Shown here: one piece after another, positions 40,913 through 48,827 of the stretch
How the letters are laid out: each line of letters opens with the position of its first letter
How positions within the stretch are numbered: the first letter of the stretch is position 1
DNA from: Nostoc sp. FACHB-892
GTDB lineage: Bacteria; Cyanobacteriota; Cyanobacteriia; Cyanobacteriales; Nostocaceae
NCBI RefSeq assembly: GCF_014698795.1
Contig: NZ_JACJTR010000007.1
Location: forward strand, 1 to 64,000
Length of the DNA: 64,000 nt
Reading direction: 5' to 3'
Notes under the pieces: model-generated
The model's input: the letters and a program-made list of their open reading frames with translations, nothing else
Databases searched by the model: none
What the model was told of the DNA's origin: nothing
Program-made: the position numbers and the translations under genes

Positions 40913-42145
40913 ATGATCCTGACAAGAATTATTGCAGGGAGATTGCTTGTTTGCATATTTTGGCTGGGAATTTCTTCTTGCACCTCACCAACATCTGAAT
41001 CTGCAAGCACTAACCATCAAGAAAGAGAAATAACTAAACAAGTCAGTGAACAAACTTCTACCAACAATCAAGCGTGTACTCTAGTCAAAGATGGCTTTGG
41101 TTCACAAGGACAGGTAAACCTACGGGTTGAAGAAGTGGCAACAGGTTTTGAAGTTCCTTGGGGAATAGCTTTTCTGCCAAATCAAGATATGTTAGTTACT
41201 GAGCGACCTGGACGGGTTCGGCTGGTACGGGATGGTAAACTTATTCAAAAACCAGTAGCTACCATTGATGTTACAGAAAGTGGTGAAGGTGGTTTACTTG
41301 GCATTGCAACTCATCCTAACTTTTCTGAAAACCGACTTTTTTACGTTTACTACACTGCTGATAGAAATGGTTCACAGGTCAATCGTGTTGAACGATGGCA
41401 ATTATCCCAAAATGGGCTTAGTGCCTCGTCAGATAGAATAATTCTTGATGATATTCCCGTGGCAGTGTATCACAACGGTGGTCGCATTCGCTTTGGTACT
41501 GATGGAATGCTCTACATTGGGACTGGCGATGCGAGAGATCCGCAAAGTTCCCAAGATGTTAATAGCCTTGCTGGAAAAATTTTGCGTGTAACGCCAGATG
41601 GACAAGTACCGCAAGACAATCCGTTTAAAAATCCCGTATATATCACTGGTATTCGCAACACTCAAGGGTTTGATTGGTACGATGCATCAACACTATGGGT
41701 AACAGATCATGGCCCCAGTGGCGAGTTAGGCAGAAGCGGTCACGATAAAGTCAGCGTAGCAAGAGCAGGCGACAACCTTGGCTGGCCTACCATCTACCGT
41801 TGTGAATCAGGAGAAGGACTGGTGACTCCTTCCATTGTTTGGCGTGAAGCTTTACCTCCAGGCGGGGCAACAATTTATACAGGAAATTCTATTCCAGAAT
41901 GGAAGGGCAGCTTAATCATTCCTACCCTCCGTTCCGAACACTTGCAGCGTGTCGTCTTTAACCCACAGTCACCCCAGCAAGTCCAGCGTCATGAGGTGTA
42001 TTTACAAGGTAAATACGGACGACTTCGAGAGGCAGTTATGGGGCCAGATGGCGAATTGTATATCACAACCAGTAATTGTGATGGGCGAGGAAGTTGTCCT
42101 TCACAGCAGGATAAAATTCTCCGCATTACCCAATCAAAAGAATGA
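40913..42145 (+). CDS. PQQ-dependent aldose (glucose/sorbosone) dehydrogenase-like lipoprotein
   Basis: The 410-residue protein starts at ATG 40913, after TTGGAGA. A signal peptide ends in a lipobox (LGISSC, Cys about residue 23), so it is a lipoprotein facing the periplasm or outside. The body is the six-blade propeller of soluble aldose sugar dehydrogenases (YliI type): VPWGIAFLPNQDMLVTERPG, GGLLGIATHPNF, YHNGGRIRFGTDGMLYIGTG with the catalytic His, and QGFDWYDASTLWVTDHGPSG. It should oxidise sugars with PQQ if PQQ is supplied from outside, since no PQQ synthesis genes are near. A hairpin lies 86 bases downstream. Confidence 0.9.
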   Translation: MILTRIIAGRLLVCIFWLGISSCTSPTSESASTNHQEREITKQVSEQTSTNNQACTLVKDGFGSQGQVNLRVEEVATGFEVPWGIAFLPNQDMLVTERPGRVRLVRDGKLIQKPVATIDVTESGEGGLLGIATHPNFSENRLFYVYYTADRNGSQVNRVERWQLSQNGLSASSDRIILDDIPVAVYHNGGRIRFGTDGMLYIGTGDARDPQSSQDVNSLAGKILRVTPDGQVPQDNPFKNPVYITGIRNTQGFDWYDASTLWVTDHGPSGELGRSGHDKVSVARAGDNLGWPTIYRCESGEGLVTPSIVWREALPPGGATIYTGNSIPEWKGSLIIPTLRSEHLQRVVFNPQSPQQVQRHEVYLQGKYGRLREAVMGPDGELYITTSNCDGRGSCPSQQDKILRITQSKE

Positions 42146-42230
42146 AAATTTCAAAAAGAGGCAAGGAGCAGTTCTTGATGGGGTCATTTCTTTCTGCTCC
42201 CTTCCCCCTGCGTCTTCGTTGAAGACACCT

Positions 42231-42257
42231 TTAGTCTATTTGCGATCGCTAGACTAA
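42231..42257 (+). terminator. Hairpin downstream of the sugar dehydrogenase
   Basis: TTAGTCTA pairs with TAGACTAA around a loop that contains a HIP1 site; another small stem (GTCTTC-GTT-GAAGAC) is just upstream. There is no strong T run, so termination is only plausible. The rest of the gap to 42667 is AT-rich with no gene. Confidence 0.35.
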
Positions 42258-42667
42258 TTAAAATCCTAATGCCCAAAAAGCATAAATGGTTCAATGTAAA
42301 TGACCTATGTTGTAGCGGAGACTCTGCTACTGTTGCAATAATACCCAGAAGAGACACAAACATAGGATGAAGAAAATTTAATTTTATTGATCTGTTAGGT
42401 AGCTTTCACTATTTCAAATGTATACTTTATAATTTATTTTTCTTTCTTGAATGTATAATCTATTATTCGTTCTTATCTAGATTCACCTCTATTACTTATT
42501 TCTCGGTTGGGATTGTGGAAGGTGGAGTATCTTCTTTGAAAATCTAAGACAGTATTCACTTAGTAATTATTTATTAACAGAGTTGTGAAATTTATAAATA
42601 TTTGAATTTCTACTTTAAAAATCATGAGCCATTATATGAATAGTTCCCATCTTTACGGCACTATCCA

Positions 42668-43960
42668 ATGGCTCAAGACTTATTAAACTCCTTTCAAGAA
42701 GCATACAGCAATCTCGAACTCTTTCCGTTGATGGAACGGAACGAAATGGAAAGATTTCGAGTCGAATATGGCGATGATTTGATTGCAGACCTGAACCAAT
42801 TAGTTGAAGATAGTCCCAATGGAGATGGCAAAATTGTCTTTACAGGACATCGGGGATGTGGTAAGTCTACTTTGTTAGCTGAGTTTAGCCGACAAATTCA
42901 AAATAAATATTTTGTAGTCCTCTTTTCTATTGCTGACAAAATCGAAATGTCGGCAGTTAATCATATTAATATACTGTTTGCGATCGCAGTTAATTTAATG
43001 ACAGAGGCAGAAGCACGCCGAGTTGATATTCCGCAATCTACTAAAGAAGCTCTTTATAAGTGGTTTGCTACTCGCACCCGCACTGAAGAATCAAATATAC
43101 AGATAGAAGCTGGGGTAGGCTTTGACCTCCTAAAGTTGATTAGCTCTAAATTAAAAGCTGATGCTAGCGTTCGGGATGAAATTAAGCAGGAATTTGAACG
43201 CAAGTTATCTGATTTAGTTGCCAGAATTAATGAAATTGCTGCTCTAATTCAAGCTGCAACTAAACAAAACGTTTTAGTCATTATTGATGATTTAGATAAA
43301 CTGGATTTAGGAAGAGTTAACGAAATTTATCGAGATAACATTAAAGCTCTTTGTCAACCCAACTTTCAAATTATTTATACTATCCCGATCGCAGTACTTC
43401 GAGAAACATTCATCAGCACAATAATTGCCACTGAAACCAACGATCAGGTTGTCGCAATGCCTGTCTTAAAAATATTTGATAAAGGTAAAAATCGCTTTCC
43501 TAATGCTGAACCTCGCCCGGAAGCAACAATGATCCTTGGTGAAGTTTTACAAAAGCGGATTCCCAGTGAATTAATCGCGGCAGAAACAGCTGAAAAAATT
43601 GTGATTTACAGTGGTGGCGTATTGCGAGAGTTGATTCGTATCTCTAAGGAATGTTGTCGTATTTGTTTGCGGACTATCCGAAGAAATCCCTCAGCCGAAG
43701 TTATTATTGACGATAAAATTCTTCTTCAAGCAATCAATAAAATCCGTAATGATTTTTCCATACGTTTAGGAAAGGTTGATACAGATATTTTGCAGAGTGT
43801 CTATGAACAATTTATGCCTAATGACCCCAAACAAGCAGAATTTTTGGATTTACTTCATGGGCTATATGTTCTAGAATATCGCACTGAGGAAACTTGGTAT
43901 GATGTTCATCCAATTATCATCGAAAGCCTGAAAAGACAGGGAGCAATTAATGTTAAATGA
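42668..43960 (+). CDS. P-loop ATPase, first gene of an ATPase-TPR pair
   Basis: The 430-residue protein has Walker A GHRGCGKST (60-68) and Walker B VLVIIDDLDKLD (202-213), with an all-helical stretch between them and a winged-helix-like C-terminus (about 350-425). The layout is that of AAA/STAND-type signalling ATPases. It has no effector or repeat domain of its own. The next gene, overlapping by 11 bases, encodes a protein with a degenerate NTPase-like region and TPRs, so the two look like a split STAND sensor. The specific family is not recognised. Role in defence or stress signalling is inference. Confidence 0.75.
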   Translation: MAQDLLNSFQEAYSNLELFPLMERNEMERFRVEYGDDLIADLNQLVEDSPNGDGKIVFTGHRGCGKSTLLAEFSRQIQNKYFVVLFSIADKIEMSAVNHINILFAIAVNLMTEAEARRVDIPQSTKEALYKWFATRTRTEESNIQIEAGVGFDLLKLISSKLKADASVRDEIKQEFERKLSDLVARINEIAALIQAATKQNVLVIIDDLDKLDLGRVNEIYRDNIKALCQPNFQIIYTIPIAVLRETFISTIIATETNDQVVAMPVLKIFDKGKNRFPNAEPRPEATMILGEVLQKRIPSELIAAETAEKIVIYSGGVLRELIRISKECCRICLRTIRRNPSAEVIIDDKILLQAINKIRNDFSIRLGKVDTDILQSVYEQFMPNDPKQAEFLDLLHGLYVLEYRTEETWYDVHPIIIESLKRQGAINVK

Positions 43961-45731
43961 AGAATTATTTGATCAGGGAGAAAATCAAGATGCATATGAT
44001 GATTTAATTGTTTCTATTGAAGCTCAAAAACGGGGGTTAAATTTACTGATTGCAGTTTGTAATGATGCTAATTTTCGTGATGAGATTATTGCCCAATATG
44101 AAGCTGAACTACAACCCACTTTCCATACATATCGAGTAACTTTAGCACGTCAAGAGCCGAGCCTCAAAGCTGCTCTTAACCAACTGGTACAACAAGAAGA
44201 ATATCTTCGTCAGCAAAACCCGGCGGTGATTACTGTGACGGGTGCTGAACAACTTTATTTTCTCCGATTGGGAAATGAGCAATCAGAACAAGAGAAATTT
44301 TTTGGTTACTTACAGTGGACAAGGGAGGGATTGCGCGAGTTTCCCTTTGCGATTGTACTTTGGGTAACTAACCAAATTTTAGTCAACCTGATTAAAAAAG
44401 CTCCTGATTTTTGGAGTTGGCGCAACGGGGTATTTCGGTTTGAATCTAAAAAGACAAATGCTATTCCTGGTAAAGAACTAGAACATATACGTTTTGTTTT
44501 TAGAGACACAGAATTAGCCAGCACAGATACTAATGAAGATAACTCCTTTTTCTTACCCATCCAAGATTTACAAGGGTTAATCGAGAAAGTAGAACAGGAA
44601 CGCGGAACTAAAGATCCCACCTTGGCTACTTTATACTCAAGATTAGGCGATATTTACCGTAGCAGATTAGAACGGGGTGAGTCTCAGAATTATCAAGAAG
44701 AACAAGAACTAGCAATAAAGTACTGGCGTAAGGCGATTGAACTACAAAATGAATTAGGTTTGCAGATAGACTTAGCTACTAACTTCAACAATTTAGCAGG
44801 AATATATCGTGCAACAGGGCGTTACAGCGAAGCGGAACCACTATATAAACAAGCTTTGGAACTAACGAAACGCTTGTTAGGAGACAATCACCCTTCTTTC
44901 GCTACTAGCCTGAATAATTTGGCAGGACTCTACAAATCTACTGGACAATATACTAAAGCGGAACTTTTATATCAACAAGCTTTGGAACTGAGGAAAGGTC
45001 TGTTAGGAGAAAACCATGCTGATGTCGCTGCCAATCTCAACAATTTGGCATTACTATATGATGAACAAGGGCGTTATGAAGAAGCAGAACCTCTGTATCT
45101 GCAATCATTAGAACTCGAAAAACGTTTGGTTAGCGAAAATCATCTTTCTTTGGCTCTTATACTAAATAATTTAGCGCTACTTTATTATCATCAAGGGCGT
45201 TACACTGAAGCTGAACCGTTGTCGCTCCAAGCAATAGAATTAGATAAGCGATTTTTGGGAGAAGAGAATCCTGATGTTGCAACAGATTTACACAATTTAG
45301 GATTGATATACCGCGCTCAAGGACGCTACGATCAAGCAGAATCTTTATTTTTGGAATCCTTGGAACTGAAGGAGCGTCTATTGCAAAAGGCGCATCCACT
45401 TTTAGCAGATACTATCTACGCTCTTGGTTATATGTACAGGGAGCAGGGGCGTTTTAATGAAGCGGAACCTTTATGTATAAAAGCTTTAGAACTTGATAAG
45501 CACCTATTGGGAGAAAATCATCCCAATGTTGCTGAAAGTCTGAATAATCTGGCAGAAATTTATCGTGAAACTGGACGTTATGGTGAAGCAGAACCGCTTT
45601 ATTTGCAAGCTTTAGATATTTGTGAACGAGTCTGGGGTGTAGATCATCTCCGTAGTGTCACTGTTCGTCAAAATCTAGAAAAACTCGCCGCAGCAATGCA
45701 GAATAATGGAGAATGCGATTGTATTACATAA
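43950..45731 (+). CDS. TPR sensor protein paired with the P-loop ATPase
   Basis: The 593-residue protein has an N-terminal alpha/beta region (1-190) that resembles a P-loop domain lacking a Walker A motif (AVITVTGAEQLYFLRL, then FPFAIVLWVTNQILVNLIKK). After it come about eight tetratricopeptide repeats of 42 residues of the kinesin-light-chain type (NNLAxLYxxxGRYxEAEPLY). Such TPRs bind peptides or protein partners. Start inside the ATPase gene shows translational coupling. Its end overlaps an xisH remnant by 26 bases, so the three or four genes are transcribed together. The target sensed is unknown. Confidence 0.85.
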   Translation: MLNEELFDQGENQDAYDDLIVSIEAQKRGLNLLIAVCNDANFRDEIIAQYEAELQPTFHTYRVTLARQEPSLKAALNQLVQQEEYLRQQNPAVITVTGAEQLYFLRLGNEQSEQEKFFGYLQWTREGLREFPFAIVLWVTNQILVNLIKKAPDFWSWRNGVFRFESKKTNAIPGKELEHIRFVFRDTELASTDTNEDNSFFLPIQDLQGLIEKVEQERGTKDPTLATLYSRLGDIYRSRLERGESQNYQEEQELAIKYWRKAIELQNELGLQIDLATNFNNLAGIYRATGRYSEAEPLYKQALELTKRLLGDNHPSFATSLNNLAGLYKSTGQYTKAELLYQQALELRKGLLGENHADVAANLNNLALLYDEQGRYEEAEPLYLQSLELEKRLVSENHLSLALILNNLALLYYHQGRYTEAEPLSLQAIELDKRFLGEENPDVATDLHNLGLIYRAQGRYDQAESLFLESLELKERLLQKAHPLLADTIYALGYMYREQGRFNEAEPLCIKALELDKHLLGENHPNVAESLNNLAEIYRETGRYGEAEPLYLQALDICERVWGVDHLRSVTVRQNLEKLAAAMQNNGECDCIT

Positions 45732-45927
45732 AACTAAAACATCATTTTGGGTTAATCTGACTCTAAATTTAGAGATAGCAAAATGGCTAAAGATGTTTGC
45801 TGTCCCTAGCGAAACCTATCAAAATTTTTTTAAACTTCCCTTCGTCCAAGGTGCCCTTCAACGTTACCAAGTTAAGTTAATAGTCTTTGATCCTAGACAG
45901 GAGGAGATTCGGCAATGGATAAGATAA
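45706..45927 (+). pseudogene. xisH C-terminal remnant
   Basis: The last 45 residues (VPSETYQNFFKLPFVQGALQ, then RYQVKLIVFDPRQEEI) match the end of XisH-family proteins, which have an endonuclease-like fold and are about 138 residues long. The N-terminal nuclease part is missing; the first 28 residues are unrelated and come from the end of the TPR gene in another frame. An ATG at 45706 allows a 73-residue product. It overlaps xisI by 13 bases, as intact xisH genes often do. Confidence 0.75.
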
Positions 45928-46250
45928 AACATTATCGACAACTAATAAAACAAATATTGACAGAATATGCACAAAATATCAATAACACGGATACAGTCAA
46001 TTCACAACTAATTATTGATAGTGAAAACGACCATTATCAATTAGCTTATGTTGGCTGGCAAGGAGATAAGCGGGTGTTTGGCCCAGTCATGCATTTTGAT
46101 ATTCAAAATGGTAAAATATGGATTCAGTATAACGGTACAGAAGAGTCTGTTGCTGAACGGTTAGTTAATTTAGGTGTACCCCCTTCTGATATCGTCATTG
46201 GGTTTCATTCTCCTTTTAAACGCCAATTTACTTCTTATGCTGTGGAGTGA
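45915..46250 (+). CDS. xisI: XisI-like protein
   Basis: The 111-residue protein matches XisI, named as one of the factors (with XisH) that control excision of the fdxN element in Anabaena heterocysts; many paralogues are unconnected to excision. The sequence MDKIKHYRQLIKQILTEYAQ, YQLAYVGWQGDKRVFGPVMH and GTEESVAERLVNLGVPPSDI is typical and complete. A strong GGAGGAG ribosome site lies 8 bases upstream of ATG 45915. Its usual partner XisH is truncated here, so the pair is probably inactive, or XisI now serves another role. Confidence 0.88.
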   Translation: MDKIKHYRQLIKQILTEYAQNINNTDTVNSQLIIDSENDHYQLAYVGWQGDKRVFGPVMHFDIQNGKIWIQYNGTEESVAERLVNLGVPPSDIVIGFHSPFKRQFTSYAVE

Positions 46251-46310
46251 ATGTAAATATTTTCAACTCAGATGATAGATAAATAGTAAATGGTGCGATC
46301 GCTTCCCCAA

Positions 46311-46341
46311 GATCCCCGACTTCTTAGAGAAGTCGGGGATC
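46311..46341. repeat. REP-type hairpin upstream of the RAYT gene
   Basis: GATCCCCGACTTCT (46311-46324) pairs perfectly with AGAAGTCGGGGATC (46328-46341) around a TAG loop. Together with the matching hairpin at 46974-47002 it brackets the Y1 transposase gene. Confidence 0.75.
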
Positions 46342-46389
46342 TGATTGGATTAAAAGGGCATACTAAAGCAAAATCTCATATTCTTGCCT

Positions 46390-46962
46390 ATGCCGCGACG
46401 ACAAACCCCTCTGCAAACTGGCAACTTTTACCATGTCTATAATCGGGGGAACAATCGCTAAAAGATTTTCTTTGAGCGTGAGAACTATATTTATTTTCTC
46501 CGGTTGATAAGGGAACATCTGATAACTAATGCAGTAGATATTGTTGCTTACTGTTTAATGCCCAATCATTATCACTTTTTGGTCTATCTGAGAGATGAAA
46601 CTCTGTCTCATGCGATGAAATCCCTCTCTCTTTCTTACACAAAAGCAATTAATAAGCGTTTTAATCGTTCTGGGGTGCTATTTCAGGGAAGGTTTCAAAG
46701 TATTCATATTTTACAAACTGACTATCTTCTGAACCTCTCACGTTATATTCATTTAAATCCGGTGAAAGCAGAACTGGTGCAGCAACCTGAAGAATGGGAG
46801 TTTTCCAGCTATTTGGAATATGCAGGATTACGAGGAGGAACACTAGCCAAAACAGAGTATATCAAGATGCAAATTGACTCAGAATTAGCTTATCAGCAAT
46901 TTTTAACGGGTCATAACCTACCTGATAGCGCTGGTTTCAAAAGGCTGCTACTGGATGATTAG
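46390..46962 (+). pseudogene. RAYT-type Y1 (HUH) transposase with an early TAA
   Basis: The frame from ATG 46390 (MPRRQTPLQTGNFYHVYNRG) is a proper REP-associated tyrosine transposase start. It meets TAA at 46459-46461 (codon 24; CAA would be the likely original) and then continues in frame to 46962. The rest has the HUH motif PNHYHFLVYL, the region around SYTKAINKRFNRSGVLFQGRF and RYIHLNPVKAELV. The catalytic tyrosine is likely in the C-terminal LSLSYTKAIN segment. An internal ATG (46504) could give 152 residues with the HUH motif but without the first strand. Flanking palindromes are its expected substrates. Confidence 0.8.
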
Positions 46963-46973
46963 CCTAATTAAAG

Positions 46974-47002
46974 ATTCCCGACTTCTTTAAGAAGTCGGGG
47001 AT
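46974..47002. repeat. REP-type hairpin downstream of the RAYT gene
   Basis: CCCGACTTCTT and AAGAAGTCGGG form the same stem as the upstream copy, with a shorter loop, starting 11 bases after the transposase stop codon. Confidence 0.75.
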
Positions 47003-47024
47003 ATGAATAATTTCTAGTGGAGAG

Positions 47025-47054
47025 TGCGTAGGCGTAGCCCGTCGTAGACATCGC
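47025..47054. repeat. Interspersed repeat near the PstS-like gene end
   Basis: A variant copy (GCGTAGGCGTAGCCCGTCGT followed by AGACATCGC) ends five bases before the PstS-like stop codon. Confidence 0.5.
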
Positions 47055-47058
47055 TCTA

Positions 47059-48132
47059 CTAGCGAACCCCGACAAAACCAGCTTGCTCAATTGCCTTTTG
47101 CCCCTGGTCAGTTAATAAAAGTTTGGCGTAGGCATCCCCAATCTGCTGTTCCCGACCTTTATTTTGCTTAATAATCACAAACAAGTTAGCAATCATAGGA
47201 TAGCTACCATTTTTGACAGCCTGAGTATTTAGCTGGTTGCGCTGACGTAGACATTGCTCAGGTGATACCAAAGGTTCGTTATAGGGAGGAATTAGTTGAC
47301 TAGAAGTACTACCCAATGGCAAAGCCTTCACACTACATTGAGGTAATACTGAACGGGCAGAAGCATAATAGACACCGCCAGGGGTTTTGCTGAGTTGCCG
47401 CACTGCCTCTGTAGTAGAGTAGACATACTGTACATTAGAGCTAAGTGCTTGCCCCTTCAAGTCGCTGTTGCTAGAGAATATTACTGTATCTGCGTCTTCT
47501 GGTCGTTGAGATAAAGGTGTGATAGGTAGGTTTGGCCCACCTATTTGGTTCCAGTTAGTAATTTTCCCCAAATAAATCTGCTGCAATTGGTCAACAGTTA
47601 AACCAGGCAGATTGAGTGATGGGTTGACTACCACTGCTATCGCATCCCTACCAACCTGACGTTGCTCAAGGGTGAAGCCTCGCTCTTTTGCAATAGCTCG
47701 TTCTTCATCTGTAAGGGGACGAGAGGACTGAGCAAAGTCTAGTTTCCCATCAAGCAACATCCGAATGCCGGAGCTAGAACCAGGGCTACCATTAACAGGG
47801 TCTACATAACGTAATTGTAGTTCCGGGCGATCGCTTTGGATCTGAGAATCTACCAATTGCCGGATAGATGCCCAAGCTGTACTACCTCCGTAGTTAAATG
47901 AAGCAGTGGGGACATTAGTAACTGTTTGAAAAGTTGATGCAGTACTAGAGAGGCTATTGAAATTTTGATTAGAGGAACTAACACTGTTACGGGCAGCTAA
48001 ATTCGGCTTCAGTAACCACCAAAGCAGTCCACCAATAACCATAAGTGTCAGTACTTTACCAATAATCAAACCTCTAAGAAAGAGGGCGAGTTCACCGTTA
48101 ATTAAAGCTTTTCTTTGATTTGTATTGTCCAT
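47059..48132 (-). CDS. Membrane-anchored PstS-like phosphate-binding protein
   Basis: The 357-residue protein has one N-terminal membrane segment (about 25-43, VLTLMVIGGLLWWLL) and a Ser/Asn-rich linker. A periplasmic binding domain of the PstS family follows: NYGGSTAWASIRQL, SSGIRMLLDGKLDFAQSSRP, VGRDAIAVVVNPSL, GLTVDQLQQIYLGKITNWNQ. PstS proteins bind phosphate for ABC uptake; members with uncleaved anchors may act as sensors. No transporter genes are nearby, and no signal-peptidase site is clear. The ligand is therefore inferred from the family alone. Confidence 0.8.
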   Translation of the reverse strand: MDNTNQRKALINGELALFLRGLIIGKVLTLMVIGGLLWWLLKPNLAARNSVSSSNQNFNSLSSTASTFQTVTNVPTASFNYGGSTAWASIRQLVDSQIQSDRPELQLRYVDPVNGSPGSSSGIRMLLDGKLDFAQSSRPLTDEERAIAKERGFTLEQRQVGRDAIAVVVNPSLNLPGLTVDQLQQIYLGKITNWNQIGGPNLPITPLSQRPEDADTVIFSSNSDLKGQALSSNVQYVYSTTEAVRQLSKTPGGVYYASARSVLPQCSVKALPLGSTSSQLIPPYNEPLVSPEQCLRQRNQLNTQAVKNGSYPMIANLFVIIKQNKGREQQIGDAYAKLLLTDQGQKAIEQAGFVGVR

Positions 48133-48348
48133 ATCTTTAAATCTTGTTTATTCTATTTATCCTACAGGAATCCATAAATATTGAGGTTAAGAGCAACTCT
48201 GGAATAAACCAGTTAATAGCGGATTTTATGTGATTGCTGGTAGATGATTAATTCTTCCTAATGTAGTAAGGATAAATTTGCTCTTTGGTAGCCTTTGCAA
48301 TGGTGGAATTGCTCTTATTGACTCCTCTGTGAGCTGCTGATTTAGCTA

Positions 48349-48445
48349 CTAGTACCGCAAGGCGGAAGTCAAAAGCCAAAAGTATTATGGCATAAGCTCT
48401 TTAAGGATTTTCAATGGTTGCTCTATTTACGGCGTAACGTACTAG
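48349..48445. repeat. 97-bp repeat, copy 2
   Basis: Bounded by CTAGTACC and ACGTACTAG, 97 bases long, matching copy 1 at 40427-40523 in inverse orientation. The surrounding gap (48133-48797) also contains a GCGCCTCTGCGGTT-type repeat (48525-48590) and no gene other than the MITE below. Confidence 0.7.
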
Positions 48446-48636
48446 GCTATTGACTAGTACTAGACCTTTCAAGGTGGGTAAAAATTTTGGTCAATAAATT
48501 CCTCTTTAAGCTCTTTACTCTGTGTTCTCTGCGCCTCTGCGGTTAATAAATTACTTTTAAACCTTACTAGGCGCAGAGAGCGCTGAGAAAAAACAATCTT
48601 ATTTTACGAGTCACCTTGAAAGGGGTATTGACTAGT

Positions 48637-48827
48637 ACTTACGCACTGTACAAAATAACCATCTTATGTATTAAGGTAAATACGTTGTTTCAGGCTTTTA
48701 TTAATAACTCTTGATTGGCTGCGTAGGCGTAGCCCGCCGCAGGCATCGCCAAAATATCATTGAAAAATATAGCTACAAGCCTTGAAAACTATACCTATTA
48801 CTTTGGCTTCTCTGTCAATGCGTAAGT
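48637..48827. repeat. 191-bp ACTTACGCA MITE that ends inside the kinase gene
   Basis: The ends are ACTTACGCACTGTACA (48637-48652) and TGTCAATGCGTAAGT (48813-48827), imperfect inverted repeats. It contains an internal copy of the GTAGGCGTAGCCCGCC repeat (48721-48749). It extends 30 bases into the kinase reading frame and supplies its last nine residues (TYALTEKPK) and stop codon. A degenerate relative lies at 9993. Confidence 0.6.

Noticed and set aside
46311..47002. CRISPR array
   Set aside because: The two hairpins flank a transposase and there are only two copies; spacing is not that of repeat-spacer units. No CRISPR array was seen anywhere in the window.
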